Positions 1 through 11,979 of a stretch of DNA of 64,000 bases are shown here, piece after piece. The notes beneath the pieces were generated by a model. That model made no database searches and had not been told where the DNA came from. It was given only the letters and a program-made list of their open reading frames with translations. Where the stretch lies: positions 16,241,974 through 16,305,973 of the forward strand of contig NC_065536.1 in assembly GCF_932294415.1 (NCBI RefSeq). The letters are read 5' to 3'. Origin of the DNA: Quercus robur (taxonomy: Eukaryota > Streptophyta > Magnoliopsida > Fagales > Fagaceae). Within the stretch, counting starts at the first letter, position 1; each line of letters starts with the position of its first letter. A program made the position numbers and the translations under genes.

Positions 1-288
1 TAAAATAGACTAGCCAATCAATGGTTAGACTATTCAAAAGTGTGTGTGTGTGTGTATTAACTTCCTCCTTTTGAGCTCACACAACTCCCCCTTTCAATAT
101 GCACACTTCCTTTCTTGTGTTGCTCTTCCCCTTATTGTATGCTATCGACCAATTTGTACAATGAGTTGCTCTCCCCCTTTTTGGCACGAATAACTAAAGG
201 CTCTTCTCTAGTTTTTGTTGAATAGCATCTAACTGTGTCTCAATGGTGGTGAGATGCATTTGAACTTGATTGTGGGTGGAGTAGAGAA

Positions 289-1384
289 TGAAAGTTCAAT
301 ATGTGTATAAAACACTATGAACATTTAGACCCCCAATTTCCAAATTATCAATTCAAGCTTATTATCAAATAATTAAAGTGCGGAATATGAATATAAGCAT
401 ATAACAGAATTGATTAACAATCTAAACCAAATAAAATCACATCCACAGTAGAAATTAAATGGCAAAGATTAAGGAAAGAGAGATGCAAATACAAGAACAA
501 CACAACGATGTGTTATCGAAGAGGAAACCAAAGTCCTCGACGTAAAACCTCTCCGCCGCCCTCCAAGCGGTAAATAATCCACTAAAGAATGTAGTTGGGA
601 TACATGAACAGCAGAAGACCTTCCAAGCCTAATCTACCCAGTGTACCTAAGCCCCCCAAGCTTCTTGCTCCAACGAGGTTACGCCGAACCTTTGTCTTCT
701 TTAGCTTACCGGATTCCGCTATAACCCATAGCATCAACCAATATCAATTGGTCCCTTCCTAACTACTTCCCAAGCACCAAATAGCCTTCTCAGTGATATG
801 GGTATGGTGAGAAAAGGTTTTGGCTAATGTACCTCTCAAGGATGTAAAAATGGAGAGGGTGAGAGTTGAGGAATTTGAAGAGTCACTATGTGAAGATTGT
901 GGATGAGTCAATCTTGTTTTTCTCTAGGGTTTCTCTCTCAACATTCTCTCTGAAAGCTCTCAATATTTCGTGGGTATAAGGGGTATTTATGCTGGAGTGA
1001 GAAAGGAATGCAAAGAGTCAGTTTTTCCATAACATAGTGGACTGGCGACTTGGCCTCGCAACTTGACTGAGTCGCGAGTCCAAGTCGTAAGCTAACTGAA
1101 TGGCCAATCTGGACTTTTTGTCCTGTAGTGCTACAGTTGGCATGATGGTTTAGCTTCTCTGTATGCTTCACTTGTGTGCATCTTCTAGTGACTTGCAAGT
1201 CGCCACCCGCGAGATCTAGCCGCGAGTCCCTGCTTCACTGCACAGTCTTGAGCATTTCTTCATACTTTCTCACACACTACCTTATATGATTCCCACCTAA
1301 ATACAGGGTTACTAATTGCTAAATTACAAGCAAATTTGGCACGAAATAAAGCCAACAAGATGGTTGATTAAATTCAACCTTACA
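289..1384 (-). mobile_element. Solo LTR A1 (family A)
   Basis: The stretch starts TGAAAGTTC, ends CTTACA and is 1,096 bp long. It is about the length of, and clearly homologous to, the reverse complement of the A2 LTRs at 35,633 and 41,076. Flanks are GAGAA (284-288) and GAAAA (1,385-1,389), a 5-bp target duplication with one mismatch. No internal region remains, so it is a solo LTR left by LTR-LTR recombination, and it sits inside element E. Several TCGCGA-like palindromes lie between about 1,040 and 1,230. Confidence 0.8.
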
Positions 1385-1399
1385 GAAAACATTTTCAAA

Positions 1400-2440
1400 T
1401 CTGGAAATACGCTGATGCAAACCCTCAATCAAAATATTCAACCTATCAACTTGAGAGTTAGATTGTACATGCTGAGTGCTAGTCGTCTGTAACTCAGAAG
1501 TGTTAAGGAGATGCAGTCTCGGTCTGCCCAGACGAAGTGTGAGTAGCTGAGCCATGACTGAAAGGAGTGGCATGAGGAAAAGATTCACTCTAGGTACTTT
1601 GGAAGAGTGACTTTTGCTTGCTTAAAGGGACACCATGGATATTGGTTGAAGACAAACAAGTATTTTTCCATCTTTTGGTGGATGAACGCCTTTATGAGCC
1701 ATGATTTTCATGATCAAACTACAAAAAAGAAGACATGTTCGTGCTACCGTTCGTGTTGCTATTTTCCCTGTTGTCTAGAAAATGTGAGCACAAATATCAA
1801 TCGGAACTCTAGTGATGAGATCACATAAGAACTGGGCTCTTCCAAGGTTGATGAATCCAGTGTTAGACAGTGGATACAGGTTGAAGAACATGATCAAAGT
1901 GAGAGTTTTCGGTTCAGGTGCAAACTTTGTAGTTCCAATAGACGTTCCTTTGGATGAAATCTCATGATCTGGCCCAATAATTTGAAGAATATCTTGCACT
2001 TAAGGAAGTCTATCATCATACGGGGTGAGGTTTGCATTTGCTGGTCAAGTGATTCGAAGGACCTTTGCAATGTAATCTAGAGTAATGATGAATTCCTTTC
2101 CTCATACCCAACACTTTAGTTCAACTCTAGTGTATCTAGCATTTGAGTAGAACTCCTTAACTAATTCATCAATTGGATCCTCGAAGTTCTCGAATAGATT
2201 AGCCCAATCTTTTTCTTCAAAAATCCTAGGAATAAAAGTCATTCCCAGGGTATCAAATCTCACAATCCGTTCCACCACAGTAGGAGCTTTTTCAAAAATG
2301 CTGGAGAATGTCTAAGAATCGAGGGGAGTTTTGAATCTCTCATTGTTTGAATCATGGGACGAATGATAAGTCCATTTTGAAATAAGAGATGATGGAACAT
2401 CAATCATTGGTTCTTTTCCACGAGAGGAATGGTGTGACAT
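1400..2440 (-). pseudogene. ORF2 remnant of element E (putative plant transposon protein type)
   Basis: The minus-strand ATG at 2,440 directly follows a TTTTGCAG acceptor-like site. The first 42 codons are open and then the frame breaks. Downstream pieces in other frames align with ORF2 of element D: a block with RIVRFDTLGMTFIP, a KCW/WGKEFIIT block, and an NLYPLSNTGF block matching HNLYLVTNLT in D. At least two stops and several frame changes are present. The family (Pfam-type putative plant transposon protein) is known from plant repeats but has no established activity. Nothing here suggests a working product. Confidence 0.6.
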
Positions 2441-3006
2441 CTGCAAAAGAACAGACACACAACAGAGAACCAATTGCAAAACCACAAGACACAAACACAA
2501 ACTTGATTAGATCCAAGTTAGTCCATGAAATAAGCACATAATCATAGATAGGAAGAAATTTCACTCAAACATTTTGACTGAACCAAATATGCAGTAATGT
2601 GTAGCTAGCTTGATTGAAATGCAAAAATATGGCATGTAGGTAAGCATGTGCAACACTGGTGCATGTGATGTGCATATGTGGTGCATGTGCAGGCAAGGCT
2701 AAGCACTTTGTAATCCATGAAGTTCTCAAGAACACAAGAAAATGTCTATAAGACATTTTACTATGAGCATGATATTTACAGCACAACACAAACAAGATAT
2801 ACTACTAAAAAATGAGAAGCACGCATGAAAAACATGTATTGTAGGCATCACACTACCAAAAACTAACAAAACCCAAACATCAATCTCAACAAAATATCCA
2901 CATACTATATTTAACATCATATTTTCAAAACTCAACAATAATACAAATTCCAAGAAATCAAAGGCTAGAAACATGAAATACTTTAAGAAAATAAGAAAAC
3001 CCATAC
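2441..3006 (-). other. Predicted leader intron of the E second transcription unit
   Basis: On the minus strand a donor AACAAG/GTATGG at 3,006 and a T-rich acceptor TTTTGCAG ending at 2,441 bound 566 bp. The acceptor AG is immediately followed by the ORF2 ATG. Equivalent donor and acceptor positions occur in elements B, C1 and D, and all lie downstream of the palindrome cluster. Splicing is inferred only from these consensus sites and their repetition across families. Confidence 0.5.
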
Positions 3007-3159
3007 CTTGTTCTTGAAGATTGGTGAAGAGATGATGAAGAAAGTGGAGGTTTTGTGAGTAAACACGGTGAGTTTGGAAGAGGGAGACAATGAACAGTCA
3101 CAATAAGTAAGGGAAAAATGAAAAGTTTTTGAAAACTGCCCTGAAAAAAACCCTCAAAG

Positions 3160-3540
3160 CGCAAAAAATGAGTTTTTCGCGATTGGAATGAGCCACGAAC
3201 AAGTCGCCAATTCAAGTCGCCAAAAGCTCGTTTGAAAATTTTTGAAATATTTGTCAAAGTGTTTTTTGCGCTAGAAGGTCCACTCGCGAGTAAGCCACGA
3301 AGGGAGTCTCAAAACAGTTTGAGTAAACTTGCGACTGGAGCTTCCATTCGTGAACCAGTCACCAAACAGAGTCGTGAAAATCCTAAAAACCCAAATTTTT
3401 GAAATTTTTCTAAGTCTTTTTTGTGACTGGGGCCATGACTCGCCAAAGAGTCGCCAAGAGCTTCTGTGTAAGCTCGCGATTAGGGGCTCGCGACTTGTTA
3501 GACTCATGAGGCAGAGTCACCAAAACAGGGTTGCACAGTT
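3160..3540 (-). promoter_or_regulatory. Internal CG-palindrome cluster of element E
   Basis: Repeated TCGCGA, TCGCCA and CTCGCGA words recur at short spacing through this stretch, in a background otherwise poor in CG. The same words make up the LTR clusters of families A and D. The cluster is upstream of the predicted leader intron and ORF2, so it is placed where an internal promoter would be. Function is inferred. Confidence 0.45.
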
Positions 3541-3614
3541 TTTGAAATTTTTTGAAATTTTTCAAGACAAAAATGATTTCCAAAAACAATTAAATTACTC
3601 AAAAATCTTTTTGT

Positions 3615-4627
3615 ATGATAGGCCAAAAACGAATTGACCCTTCGTGATAAATTAACCAATTAATGTAGCCAAGTGAATTAATTAAGTTAATTAGCATGCA
3701 AATACGTGGTAGCACAAACAAATTACCAATAAACTAGTATGCAGTAGAAAATAAATTGATATGGTGATTGGTTTATGAATGGGGAAAACCAACATGGCAA
3801 AAACCCAATTGGTTGATTTTAAGGTCACCATTCCCGAAATTCCACTATTATCACAACAAGTGGTTACAAGTAAAGGAATCCCAGTATCTTATACTAATCT
3901 ATAGTTGAACCCTTACCCCAATACCCAATTGGACTTGTTTTGTAGTGACAATTTCTCCTTTTGATGCACGACTCCTAGTACGTCACTAACTAATTGCGCG
4001 GATCCCAGGATGCGACTTCAATCACCAACTAGAGAAGGTTGTTGGTTGCAAAGTTCTTCAATTCATCCCAACGATGAAGATCAAGAAGATGCTTGGTTAC
4101 AAAACCCTACGGTGCACAAACACAGCAACTTCTTCACAAGAACGATGAGCTAGGGTAAAACTGTGTCTCTGGTCACAATTTGCTTGAACAAACTTTGCTC
4201 AACATTTTTGCAACTTGTGAACACTTTGACGGCCCTTAAAATAATCCTTTTATATGTCTAGGGTTGTGAGAAAAGAAAGCCCAAACACATAAACACGGAT
4301 TAGAGTCAAAACAGAACTAAAAACCTGTTTTTCATAAACCTCGACAGATACCCTATTTGTCGAGCTGCTGTCAAGCCACGGGTTGAACAACTCTTTAAGC
4401 TCGATAGATGGCTAGCTGTCGAGCTTTAATGATAGGCAATTTTTAGCTTGAATCTTGGCTAGACTTGCATGGTTTCAACACTTAATCTTGAAACAAGGTT
4501 TCTTGAAGTATTAAAAACATCCTAGATCTAACCAATTACAAGTAAAGTGCGTTTTGTCAAAAGATTAGCCAATTACATAAAATAGTGACAAAATGTTCCT
4601 AACAAGTGAATCACATTTATCCTAACA
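3615..4627 (-). repeat. C1 left (3') LTR
   Basis: It runs from TGATAGGCC to CCTAACA, 1,013 bp. It matches the right LTR closely once the 308-bp MITE in the latter is removed. It contains CTCGACAGATA/TATCGAG-type palindromes near 4,340-4,430 and, upstream in sequence order, a CTTTTATATG stretch near 4,245 that reads as a TATA box on the minus strand. Confidence 0.8.
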
Positions 4628-5183
4628 ATCTTCCCTTTTGGCAATCCGTGACAAACCACAACAAACAAATGAACATATGAGAGAAGTCATAAATCACTCA
4701 ACTCATATTCACTTGTTGAATATAATAAAATCTATCCCAACATAAACTCTTGAAAAACTTTACAAGAAGAAAGTTTATGGCAAGTAGACTTTGATAATCT
4801 GTATTTTTGAAACACTTTAAACAAAACTCATCAAGACATCTTTGTGTAAAACAGAAATAATAGATTGCATACAAGTAATAAGAAACATGTGCATAAAGAG
4901 AGAAAAGAAACAACACATGTAAGGGTAGGTGAAAGAACACACATCAACATATAAAGAAAATAAGTACAATGTATGTCAATAATGGTCACAAGACCCATAT
5001 ACAAGAATAAATGTATCTAAAATAGAGAAAAAAAAAAGATACAAATAATCCTCACTACATCCCTAAAAAATATCAACACTCCTTCTAACAAAAATGCCCT
5101 ATACTAACTCTCCCCCTAAGTATGACTACTCTCATAGCCAAAACTACTCCCCATTTTTGTCACGAATGACAAATGGAAGAGTA

Positions 5184-6119
5184 TCAAGTATTCATCTCAT
5201 CGGTAGAGCTAGCATCTCCATCATCATCATCAGAAGCATCATTGTCATCACCATCATCATCATCCTCATCCTCAAAATCAAAAGCCATAGGAGGAGGTGG
5301 AGGAGAAGCCTCAGGAGCAAAGCCACCCATGGTCGCTTGCTATCATACTATACGACTGACACGAACGTTCACTTGATACAGCTTTGTAGAGAGTGTATCA
5401 AGGCAAGCATCCATGCGCTGCAACTGCGCCATGATGTCCCCTAGTGACACATTGCTTAAAGAAGAGGAGGGAGCGGATGTGGATGGAGCAAATCAAGATG
5501 GAGCTGAATGGGAGTGAAGAGCTGCTAAATTCGACTGTGTGACCTAAACTGTGCCTCGCTACGTTTAACGGTAGCGGTGTCTATAGCACACATGACAGAA
5601 AAATGGTCGGAAGAGGGAAAAGGAACAGAAAAATGGCATAAAATCCGCGTGATAGCCGAAGGGAAGATGAGTTTATCACGGGTAGCTGTATCCCTATACA
5701 CATCTATAATAGAAAGAATAAAATGTGAAGGAAAATCTATAGTGAGGTGCTCTAATAAAGAAAGCAAAAATCAAGCACGAGGCTCTGTGATAGAGTTATA
5801 GTGAAAGAGTGGGTGCAAAACAAAAGTCATCACCATGTTAATGAATTTAGGAACTTTAGCAAAGGCCTTACATGGTATAAACTAATGATTACAACAATCA
5901 GAAGGGCACTCGCAAAAAGCAAAGATCATCTCATCTTTGGACACAATCCTCAGACGATCACATCTAGGGTAGTTAGAATGCTCTACCCTCGGAACATGGA
6001 GCACATCCGCAACAAGCTGTGGTGTGACACAAATGCGCGTACCTCGAACGTGAGTATGAAGTGGAGGCCTTAGAATGCAAAGGGTTCTGGGATGGAGCAG
6101 ATTTACGTTTTGGTGCCAT
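5184..6119 (-). pseudogene. ORF2 remnant of C1
   Basis: The minus-strand ATG at 6,119 opens a short basic N-terminus (MAPKRKSAPSQ), then the frame is interrupted repeatedly. A recognisable block near 5,525-5,600 (MCAIDTATVKRSEAQ) is typical of the putative plant transposon protein family. The 3' end encodes a very acidic Asp/Glu tail near 5,190-5,280 that ends at a TGA at 5,184. Multiple stops and frameshifts make it non-functional. Confidence 0.5.
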
Positions 6120-6127
6120 AAACACGA

Positions 6128-6504
6128 CTAACATAAACAAGAGAGAGAGGGGGAAGAAAGAGACAAATAGAAAAGCTCCAAACAGTTCAAATATAGCAAA
6201 TATATTGAAAAAGGAGTATATATGCATGGGGAATGCATAAACATGTGACATGCAAAAGAAATTGCATCATGGGCTCAACCCAATCCAAACCTATCAGCAC
6301 ATAAGTAGTTCAACATGTATAACACACAACTAAATGCATGGAAATACAGTTATAATGCGCATGAAATGTAATGCATGAAGCCTAACCCAAAAATTTCAAC
6401 AATAACTCATTAATTTTGAAAAATCCCAAAATTTTTCAAAACCCCCAAAACTTAGGTTTCAAAACATGAAATACATGAAGAATTGAGAGAAAAAGAGATC
6501 ATAC
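6128..6504 (-). other. Predicted leader intron of C1
   Basis: On the minus strand the donor is CACTTG/GTATGA at 6,504 and the acceptor is TTTATGTTAG at 6,128, giving 377 bp. The ORF2 ATG follows 9 bases after the acceptor. This is weaker than the D and E pairs, but the site is in the same place relative to the palindrome cluster and ORF2. Confidence 0.35.
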
Positions 6505-6639
6505 CAAGTGATTTGAAGCAAAGAAAGGCCGAAAATCACGTGGGTTGAAGATTTTGAGAGAGAAGAAAGTGTTTGGGAGGTGAATAGGCGCGGACAGATT
6601 GAGAGAGATCAAGAAAATGAGAATTGGATCGCGAAGAAC

Positions 6640-6920
6640 AAATATATAGATACTGAGTAATTCTCGACAAATAGAGGTGTTGAGCCATCTGTTAAGGAAG
6701 GTGTTGAGAAAAACAACGTCGATAGATGCAGTTATCGAGAAGGTGTCAAGGAACAAAGCAAAGACACAATAACAGAGTCTCGATCGATCCACTGGCTATT
6801 GAGAAGCTATCGAGGGTCTAGGAACTTTCCCGATCGATCCACCTAGCTGTCGAGGATCTATCGAGGATTTGTTGAGATTGTGATAAGAAAAAGCATAAGA
6901 TCTCGACAAATAGCCAGGTG
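6640..6920 (-). promoter_or_regulatory. Internal palindrome cluster of C1 (CTCGACA / TATCGAG type)
   Basis: Words such as CTCGACAAATA, GTTATCGAGA, CGATCGATCC and CTATCGAGG recur about every 30-50 bp. The C-family LTRs carry the same vocabulary (for example 12,183-12,272), while elements A, D and E use TCGCGA instead. Position upstream of the predicted intron and ORF2 suggests a promoter element. Confidence 0.45.
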
Positions 6921-8040
6921 TCAAGGAGGTGTCCAGATGTTTAAAAAAATAGTTTTTCAAGAAGGGAAAAACACAGATATGAATACAATCAAGCATGCAA
7001 CTTAACCAAGGATCCAAACAACATTTTAAGCTTCTCAAAATCATCTCTTAACAACAATTTTAAGCACATAGATCCCAAAAACACACACACACTAAAAAAG
7101 TCTAACCAATTTTATATTTCAAAAACAAGTTAAGACAGTTTAGTAAGCATACATTAACACATGTAAATTTTGTGATGGCTAAATGACATTGTACCTGCAC
7201 ATGTATCAAGAGTAGCAAAGAATATTGCGTGTTGTGTGTGAAAAACATCGCAAGATTGCATAGGTGTACACATGTTATGAAGATTTGAGATATGAAAAAA
7301 TCACTTTAACTCACACACAATCATAACTGTTTGACGGAGACTATCACCTTCGAGGTACATCTTATAACTCCCACATCTTCTAGAATACACGCTTGCATTC
7401 ATATTTAAAGCATTTGATCTTTTTGTTTTTTATTTTCTTTGCATATTTTTCTTTTTAAGCAAATCATGCATAGGCATATAAGAGATATAAAAGAAATACC
7501 CAATTATGTTAAGTTTTTGACATTCCAATTTTGCTATGCCGAAACACACAAATGTCATTGATATTGCACTTTTGCTATGCCGAAGCATACTGTCATATTA
7601 TGAATAGTGGGCAAAAGTGGTGAAATGGTTATTTATGCCTTTCTCTTAGGATTTTCTAGTCCTTCCCGTCAAAAAGAGTGATACGAGTGTTAACTACAAG
7701 AGATCACTTAACCTTACTAATCACAAACACGAGCCACAAAGCTCACTTGCTTAGTTGCGCATAGAGATGCTCATCTAAGCTACAAAAGATACAAAATTTA
7801 GAAAATTTTGTTTCAATGGCCATCCAAGGTACAAAAGTACCAATGTACACAAAACACACACTGTTTTTGTATTTTTCTGATTTTTCAAAATTTTTTTTTT
7901 AAATTTTTATATGAAAACTGAAAACAAACAAAAACATGTTAAACAAAGAAAAGCATAAAACTAGACTGACTCAAAATAAAATCAAAATACACAAGTTATG
8001 CAAAAACAAAAACTCAAAGAAAGAGAAGAAAGTGATAGAA
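6921..8040 (-). other. C1 spacer between gag and the internal palindrome cluster
   Basis: No coding capacity. It includes a block near 7,340-7,400 (GAGACTATCACCTTC and TATAACTCCCACATCT) that recurs in element B near 24,860-24,910, showing that the spacer itself is conserved between families that otherwise share no LTR sequence. Confidence 0.5.
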
Positions 8041-9941
8041 TCACTTGGAGTCTTTTTCCTTCCACACCCTAGAAGAACCTTTCCTTTGATTAAACCCTTA
8101 AATTGGCAGTGAGGGGGAAGAATTGAAACCGTTCAAGTTCAAAAGGAACATGAGGGCTTTAAGAAGATCTCCAAGGGAAGCAAGAGAGGATTAAAGCTGA
8201 TTCTGGCTTCCAGATGCTATCATGCCGTTGCTCTGTTGAGTGACTAACCACTTATAGCAATTTAGCCTAGTATGACCGGCAACTCCACAAAGATGACAGA
8301 AATGCTGCTTCTTCTATTTAGGCTTTTGAGAGTTAGCCTTCTTAGCCATAGGGTTTTTAGCTTCCTTCTTATATTGCTTAGGGGGCGCTCCTAAGATAGA
8401 TTTATCCTTGTCTATGTTCTCATTAGCTAAATCAGTTTTAATATCATTCTTCTCAATTTCAACATTATTACTAGGAGGAAAAAAAAGAGTAGTACTAGTA
8501 GAAGCAGTATTAGAAGAAGAGAAACCATACCCTAAACCTGTTCGATCAGAAGCAGATTTCTGAAGACTGAGCATCTCATCAAGCTTTACACTTGAAGTCC
8601 TCTCCAATTGAGCTTTGACTTGGAATAGCTCTGCTTCAAGCTTCTTGGTCTTCTTAGCCAAGAAATTGTTCTCAAACCTCAGTGTCCTAATAGTCTGATT
8701 GGCTTCATCAACCTTTGTGGAAAGCTCTTCTCGCTCAAGCTCCATATCACTAAGCTTCTTGGAGGCCAACCTATACATCTTCTCCTTCTTCTTTGAGACT
8801 TTGTACAACTTTGCATAGGCTGTGTTGATGTCATCTTGTTCATCCATCTTTTCAAACTCGGACTCCACCAATTCCTCTTCTTCATCCACATCTTCAATAA
8901 TCCCCTCAGTAGGATTGACAGTGGTAGTGAAGGCATTCAAGATTCCATCATCCTCATTGTCGGAATCATCCTCAGGCTTAGTGTCGCTCAAAGTAGCAGC
9001 TAGTGCCTTACTCTTCCCAATGCTCTTGAGATATGTAGGACACTCTTGTTTCATGTGACCGAAGCCTTAACACCCAAAGCACTTAGTCCTGTAGGAATAG
9101 TGTACTGACCACCATCCTTAGCATCCTTCTTTCCTTTGTCTTGGCTCTTGAACTGAGAAGAACTGGATTGCCTACGATTCTTGTCAAAACCCTTCCCTTT
9201 TGCATTCTTCATGAACTTCTTGAATTGTTTGGTGGTGTAGGACTTCATCTTAGAATCTTCATCATCTGAAAACTCATCCGTGTCACTGCTCTTGGTCTTC
9301 AAGGCCATGCTTTTGCTCTTGCCCGACTTACCAATCCTTGTTAACCCTAGCTTGTAAGTCTGTAGATTACCAACCAACTCTGTCAAAGGAATTTCGTCAA
9401 TGTCCTTTGATTCATCGATCACTGTAATCTTGGCATGGAATCTCTCAGACAGAGATCTGAGCACCTTTCTCACAATCTTGGGTTTAGGAATGGCTTCCCC
9501 AAGATTGAAAGCTGAGTTCACTATGTCCTTGAACTTGGCATAGAACTCATCGAACCTCTCATCCTCCTCCATCTTAATCTCTTCGAAGCTTAGAGTGAGC
9601 CTCTGAAGTTTCGAATCCTTGACAACCTTAGTTCCTTCATAGGTTGTCTGGAGGATGGTCCATGCTTTCTTTGCAGTTTTAGTGGAGGATATCTTCTTGA
9701 ATTCCTCATTAGTGACTGCATTGAACAAAGCATTCAATGCCTTGCTGTTGAAGTTTGCCGCCTTGATCTTAGCTTCATCCTAGTCGGTCGGCGCTTCCTT
9801 TGGCTTGGTCCAGCCTATCTCAACAGCTTGCCACACCTTCTCATTTAGAGACTGCAAGAAAGCTCTCATGCATACTTTCTAGTATGCATAGTTAGTGCCA
9901 TCAAATAAAGGAGGTATGATTAAAGAGTGTCCTCTATCCAT
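8041..9941 (-). pseudogene. Broken Copia-type gag of C1
   Basis: The minus-strand ATG at 9,941 follows the primer site by about 70 bases. N-terminal block (MDRGHSLIIPPLFDG), UBN2-like core (9,737-9,300), coiled-coil part (8,830-8,580) and a second zinc knuckle with an intact C-X2-C-X4-H-X4-C near 8,250-8,300. Breaks: TAG at codon 21 (9,879-9,881) and codon 54 (9,780-9,782), both at positions that are Trp in B; a frameshift and TAA within the first zinc knuckle near 9,065-9,100; and further stops near 8,318 and 8,191. The last conserved motif (RVWKEKDSK) marks where protease would begin in an autonomous Copia, so pol is missing from that point. Confidence 0.75.
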
Positions 9942-10014
9942 GACAAACAGGGGTCAATGGATCAACACAGTAAAGATTAAAACCTAATCAGAGTGTGCCT
10001 GCTCTGATACCACT

Positions 10015-11335
10015 TGATAGGCCAAAAACGAATTGACCCCTTATGATAAATTAACCAATTAATTTAGTCAAGTGAATTAATTAAGTTAATTAGCATTCAA
10101 ATACGTGGTAGCACAAACAAATCACTAATAAACTAAGGTAATGTTTGGATAGCGTTGCGTTTTTGCTGCTGTGTGTTTCTGCGTTTTCCCTTTTTTTTTT
10201 TTTTCCACGCGTTTTTCCCACAAGCGGCTACTGTTCATGCAACAGTAGCCGCAACTTTTGACCGGTCTTATGTGAACAGTGCATCCGTGCACTGTTCACG
10301 GACCCACAAATTTCATTTTTTATCAATTTTTTCATTAAAAATGGGTCCCATGGTACTATTCACACATTTAAAAATTATTTTGCTATAGTGTTTTCAGTTT
10401 TCAGTTTTCAGTTTCAGCAAAATAAGTTCTATCCAAACAGACCCTAAGTATGCAGTGGAAAATAAATTGACACGGTGATTTGTTTACGAATGGGGAAAAC
10501 CAACATGGCAAAAACCCCACCGGGTGATTTTAAGGTCACTACTCCCGAAATTTCACTATTATCACAACAAGCGGTTACAAGTAAAAGAATCTCAGTACCT
10601 TATATCAACCTACAGTTAAACCCTTACCTAAATACCCAATTGGACTTGTTTTGTAGTGACAATTTCTCCTTTTGATGCACAGCTCCCAGTACGTGACTAA
10701 CTTTTGCAGATCCCAGTACGCGACTTCAATCACCAATTAGAGAAGGTTGTTGGCTGCAAAGTTCTTTAGTTCATCCTAACGATGAAAATCAAGAAGATGC
10801 TTGGTCACAAAACCATACGGTGCACAAACACAACAACTTCTTCACAAGAATGATGAACTAGGGCAAAACTGTTTCTTCGGTCACAATTTGCTTAAACAAA
10901 CTTTGCTCAACACTTGTGCAACTTGTGAACACTTTGACAGCCCTTAAAATAATCCTTTTATATGTCTAGGATTGTGAGAAAAGAAAGCCCAAACACATAA
11001 ACACAGATTAGAGTCAAAACAAAACAAAAAATCCTTTTTTCATAAACCTCGACAGATACCCTATCTGTAGAGTTGTTGTCGAGCCACGGGTTTGAATAGC
11101 TCTTTAAGCTCGATAAATGGCTAGCTATCGAGCTTTAATGACAAAAACTTTTTAGCTTGAATCTTGGACAGACTTGCATGGCTTCAACACTTGATCTTGA
11201 AACAAAGTTTCTTGAAGTATTAAACATATCCTAGATCTATCCAATTACAAGTAAAGTGCGTTTTGTTAAAGGATTAGCCAATTACATAAAATAGTAACAT
11301 ATGTTCCTTACAAGTGAATCACATATGTCCTAACA
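10015..11335 (-). repeat. C1 right (5') LTR with nested MITE
   Basis: It begins TGATAGGCC next to the primer site and ends CCTAACA. It is 1,321 bp, or about 1,010 bp without the MITE and its 3-bp duplication, matching the left LTR length. It is followed not by target DNA but by the ATCTT...GGCAATCCGTGAC box that normally precedes an LTR, evidence of rearrangement. Confidence 0.75.
10137..10444. mobile_element. Tourist-like MITE in the C1 LTR
   Basis: The 308-bp insert is flanked by TAA on both sides (10,134-10,136 and 10,445-10,447). Its ends are imperfect inverted repeats, GGTAATGTTTGGATAG against GGGTCTGTTTGGATAG. The other C LTR reads straight across this point (near 3,730), which gives an empty site. 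The TAA duplication and the end sequence fit PIF/Harbinger-type MITEs. It has no coding capacity. Confidence 0.75.
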
Positions 11336-11979
11336 ATCTTCTTTTTTGGCAATCCGTGACAAAATCACAACAAACAACTGAACATATGAGAGAAGTCATA
11401 AATCACTCAACTCATATTCACTTGTTGAATACAATAAAATCTATCCTAACACAAACTCTTGAAAAACTTTGCAAGAAGAGAGTTTATGGCAAATAGACTT
11501 TGACAACCTGTATTTCTGAAACACTTTAAACAAAACTCATCAAGGCATCTTAGTGTGAAACAAAAATAATAGATTACAAAAATAATAGATACATTTATTC
11601 TTGTACATGGGTCTTGTGACCATTATTGACATACATTATACTTATCTTCTTTATATGTTGATGTATGTTTCATTCTCCTACTCTTTCGTGTGTTGTTTCT
11701 TTTTTCTCTTTATGCACATGCTTCTTATTACGAGTATGCAATGTATTATTTTTGTTTCACACTAAGATACCTTGATGAGTTTTGTTTAAAGTGTTTCAGA
11801 AATACAGGTTGTCAAAGTCTGCTTGTCATAAAATCTTTTCTTGCAAAGTTTTTCAAGAGTTTGTATTGGGATAGATTTTATTGTATTCAACAAGTGAATA
11901 TGAGTTGAGTGATTTATGACTTCTCTCATATGTTCATTTGTTTGTTGTGGTTTTGTCACGGATTGCCAAAGGGGGAGAT
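11336..11979. repeat. Snap-back of the C 3' interior
   Basis: 11,336 to about 11,585 is minus-oriented C interior (GGCAATCCGTGAC box and downstream). From about 11,586 to 11,979 the same interior runs in the plus orientation and ends in GCCAAAGGGGGAGATTG. The two pieces are inverted copies meeting near AATAATAGATTACAAAAATAATAGA. They form the centre of a palindrome whose outer arms are C-family LTRs. Confidence 0.7.

Larger units (their letters stand above)
1..3614 (-). mobile_element. Element E: 3' half of an old LTR retroelement interior
   Basis: The DNA on both sides of solo LTR A1 reads, on the minus strand, like the 3' interior of element D: a CG-palindrome cluster, a predicted intron, an ORF2 remnant and then a GGGGGAG purine stretch near 170-180. 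The right edge at 3,614 is interrupted by the C1 LTR. The sequence just before it (a CTTTTTG stretch after AAAAAT) resembles D near 51,330, so the break lies in the spacer between gag and ORF2. The matching gag part of E is probably the fragment at 12,986-14,664. The left end runs out of the window. Frames are broken throughout, so this copy is dead. Confidence 0.6.
3615..11335 (-). mobile_element. Element C1: LTR retroelement with gag and ORF2 remnants, no pol
   Basis: Two direct LTRs (3,615-4,627 and 10,015-11,335) bound an interior that reads on the minus strand. Next to the right LTR is CTCTGATACCACT, the complement of a tRNA-Met type primer site (TGGTATCAGAG). Next to the left LTR is the TTGGCAATCCGTGAC box shared with families A, B and D. 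The interior holds a broken gag, a conserved spacer, a palindrome cluster, an intron and a broken ORF2; no protease, integrase or reverse transcriptase frame is visible. The right LTR does not abut target DNA but continues into a second copy of the 3' interior, so no target duplication is found. Confidence 0.8.

Noticed and set aside
5173..5376. Plus-strand Ser-rich frame
   Set aside because: Shadow of the acidic tail of C1 ORF2 on the other strand (TCATCATCA repeats).
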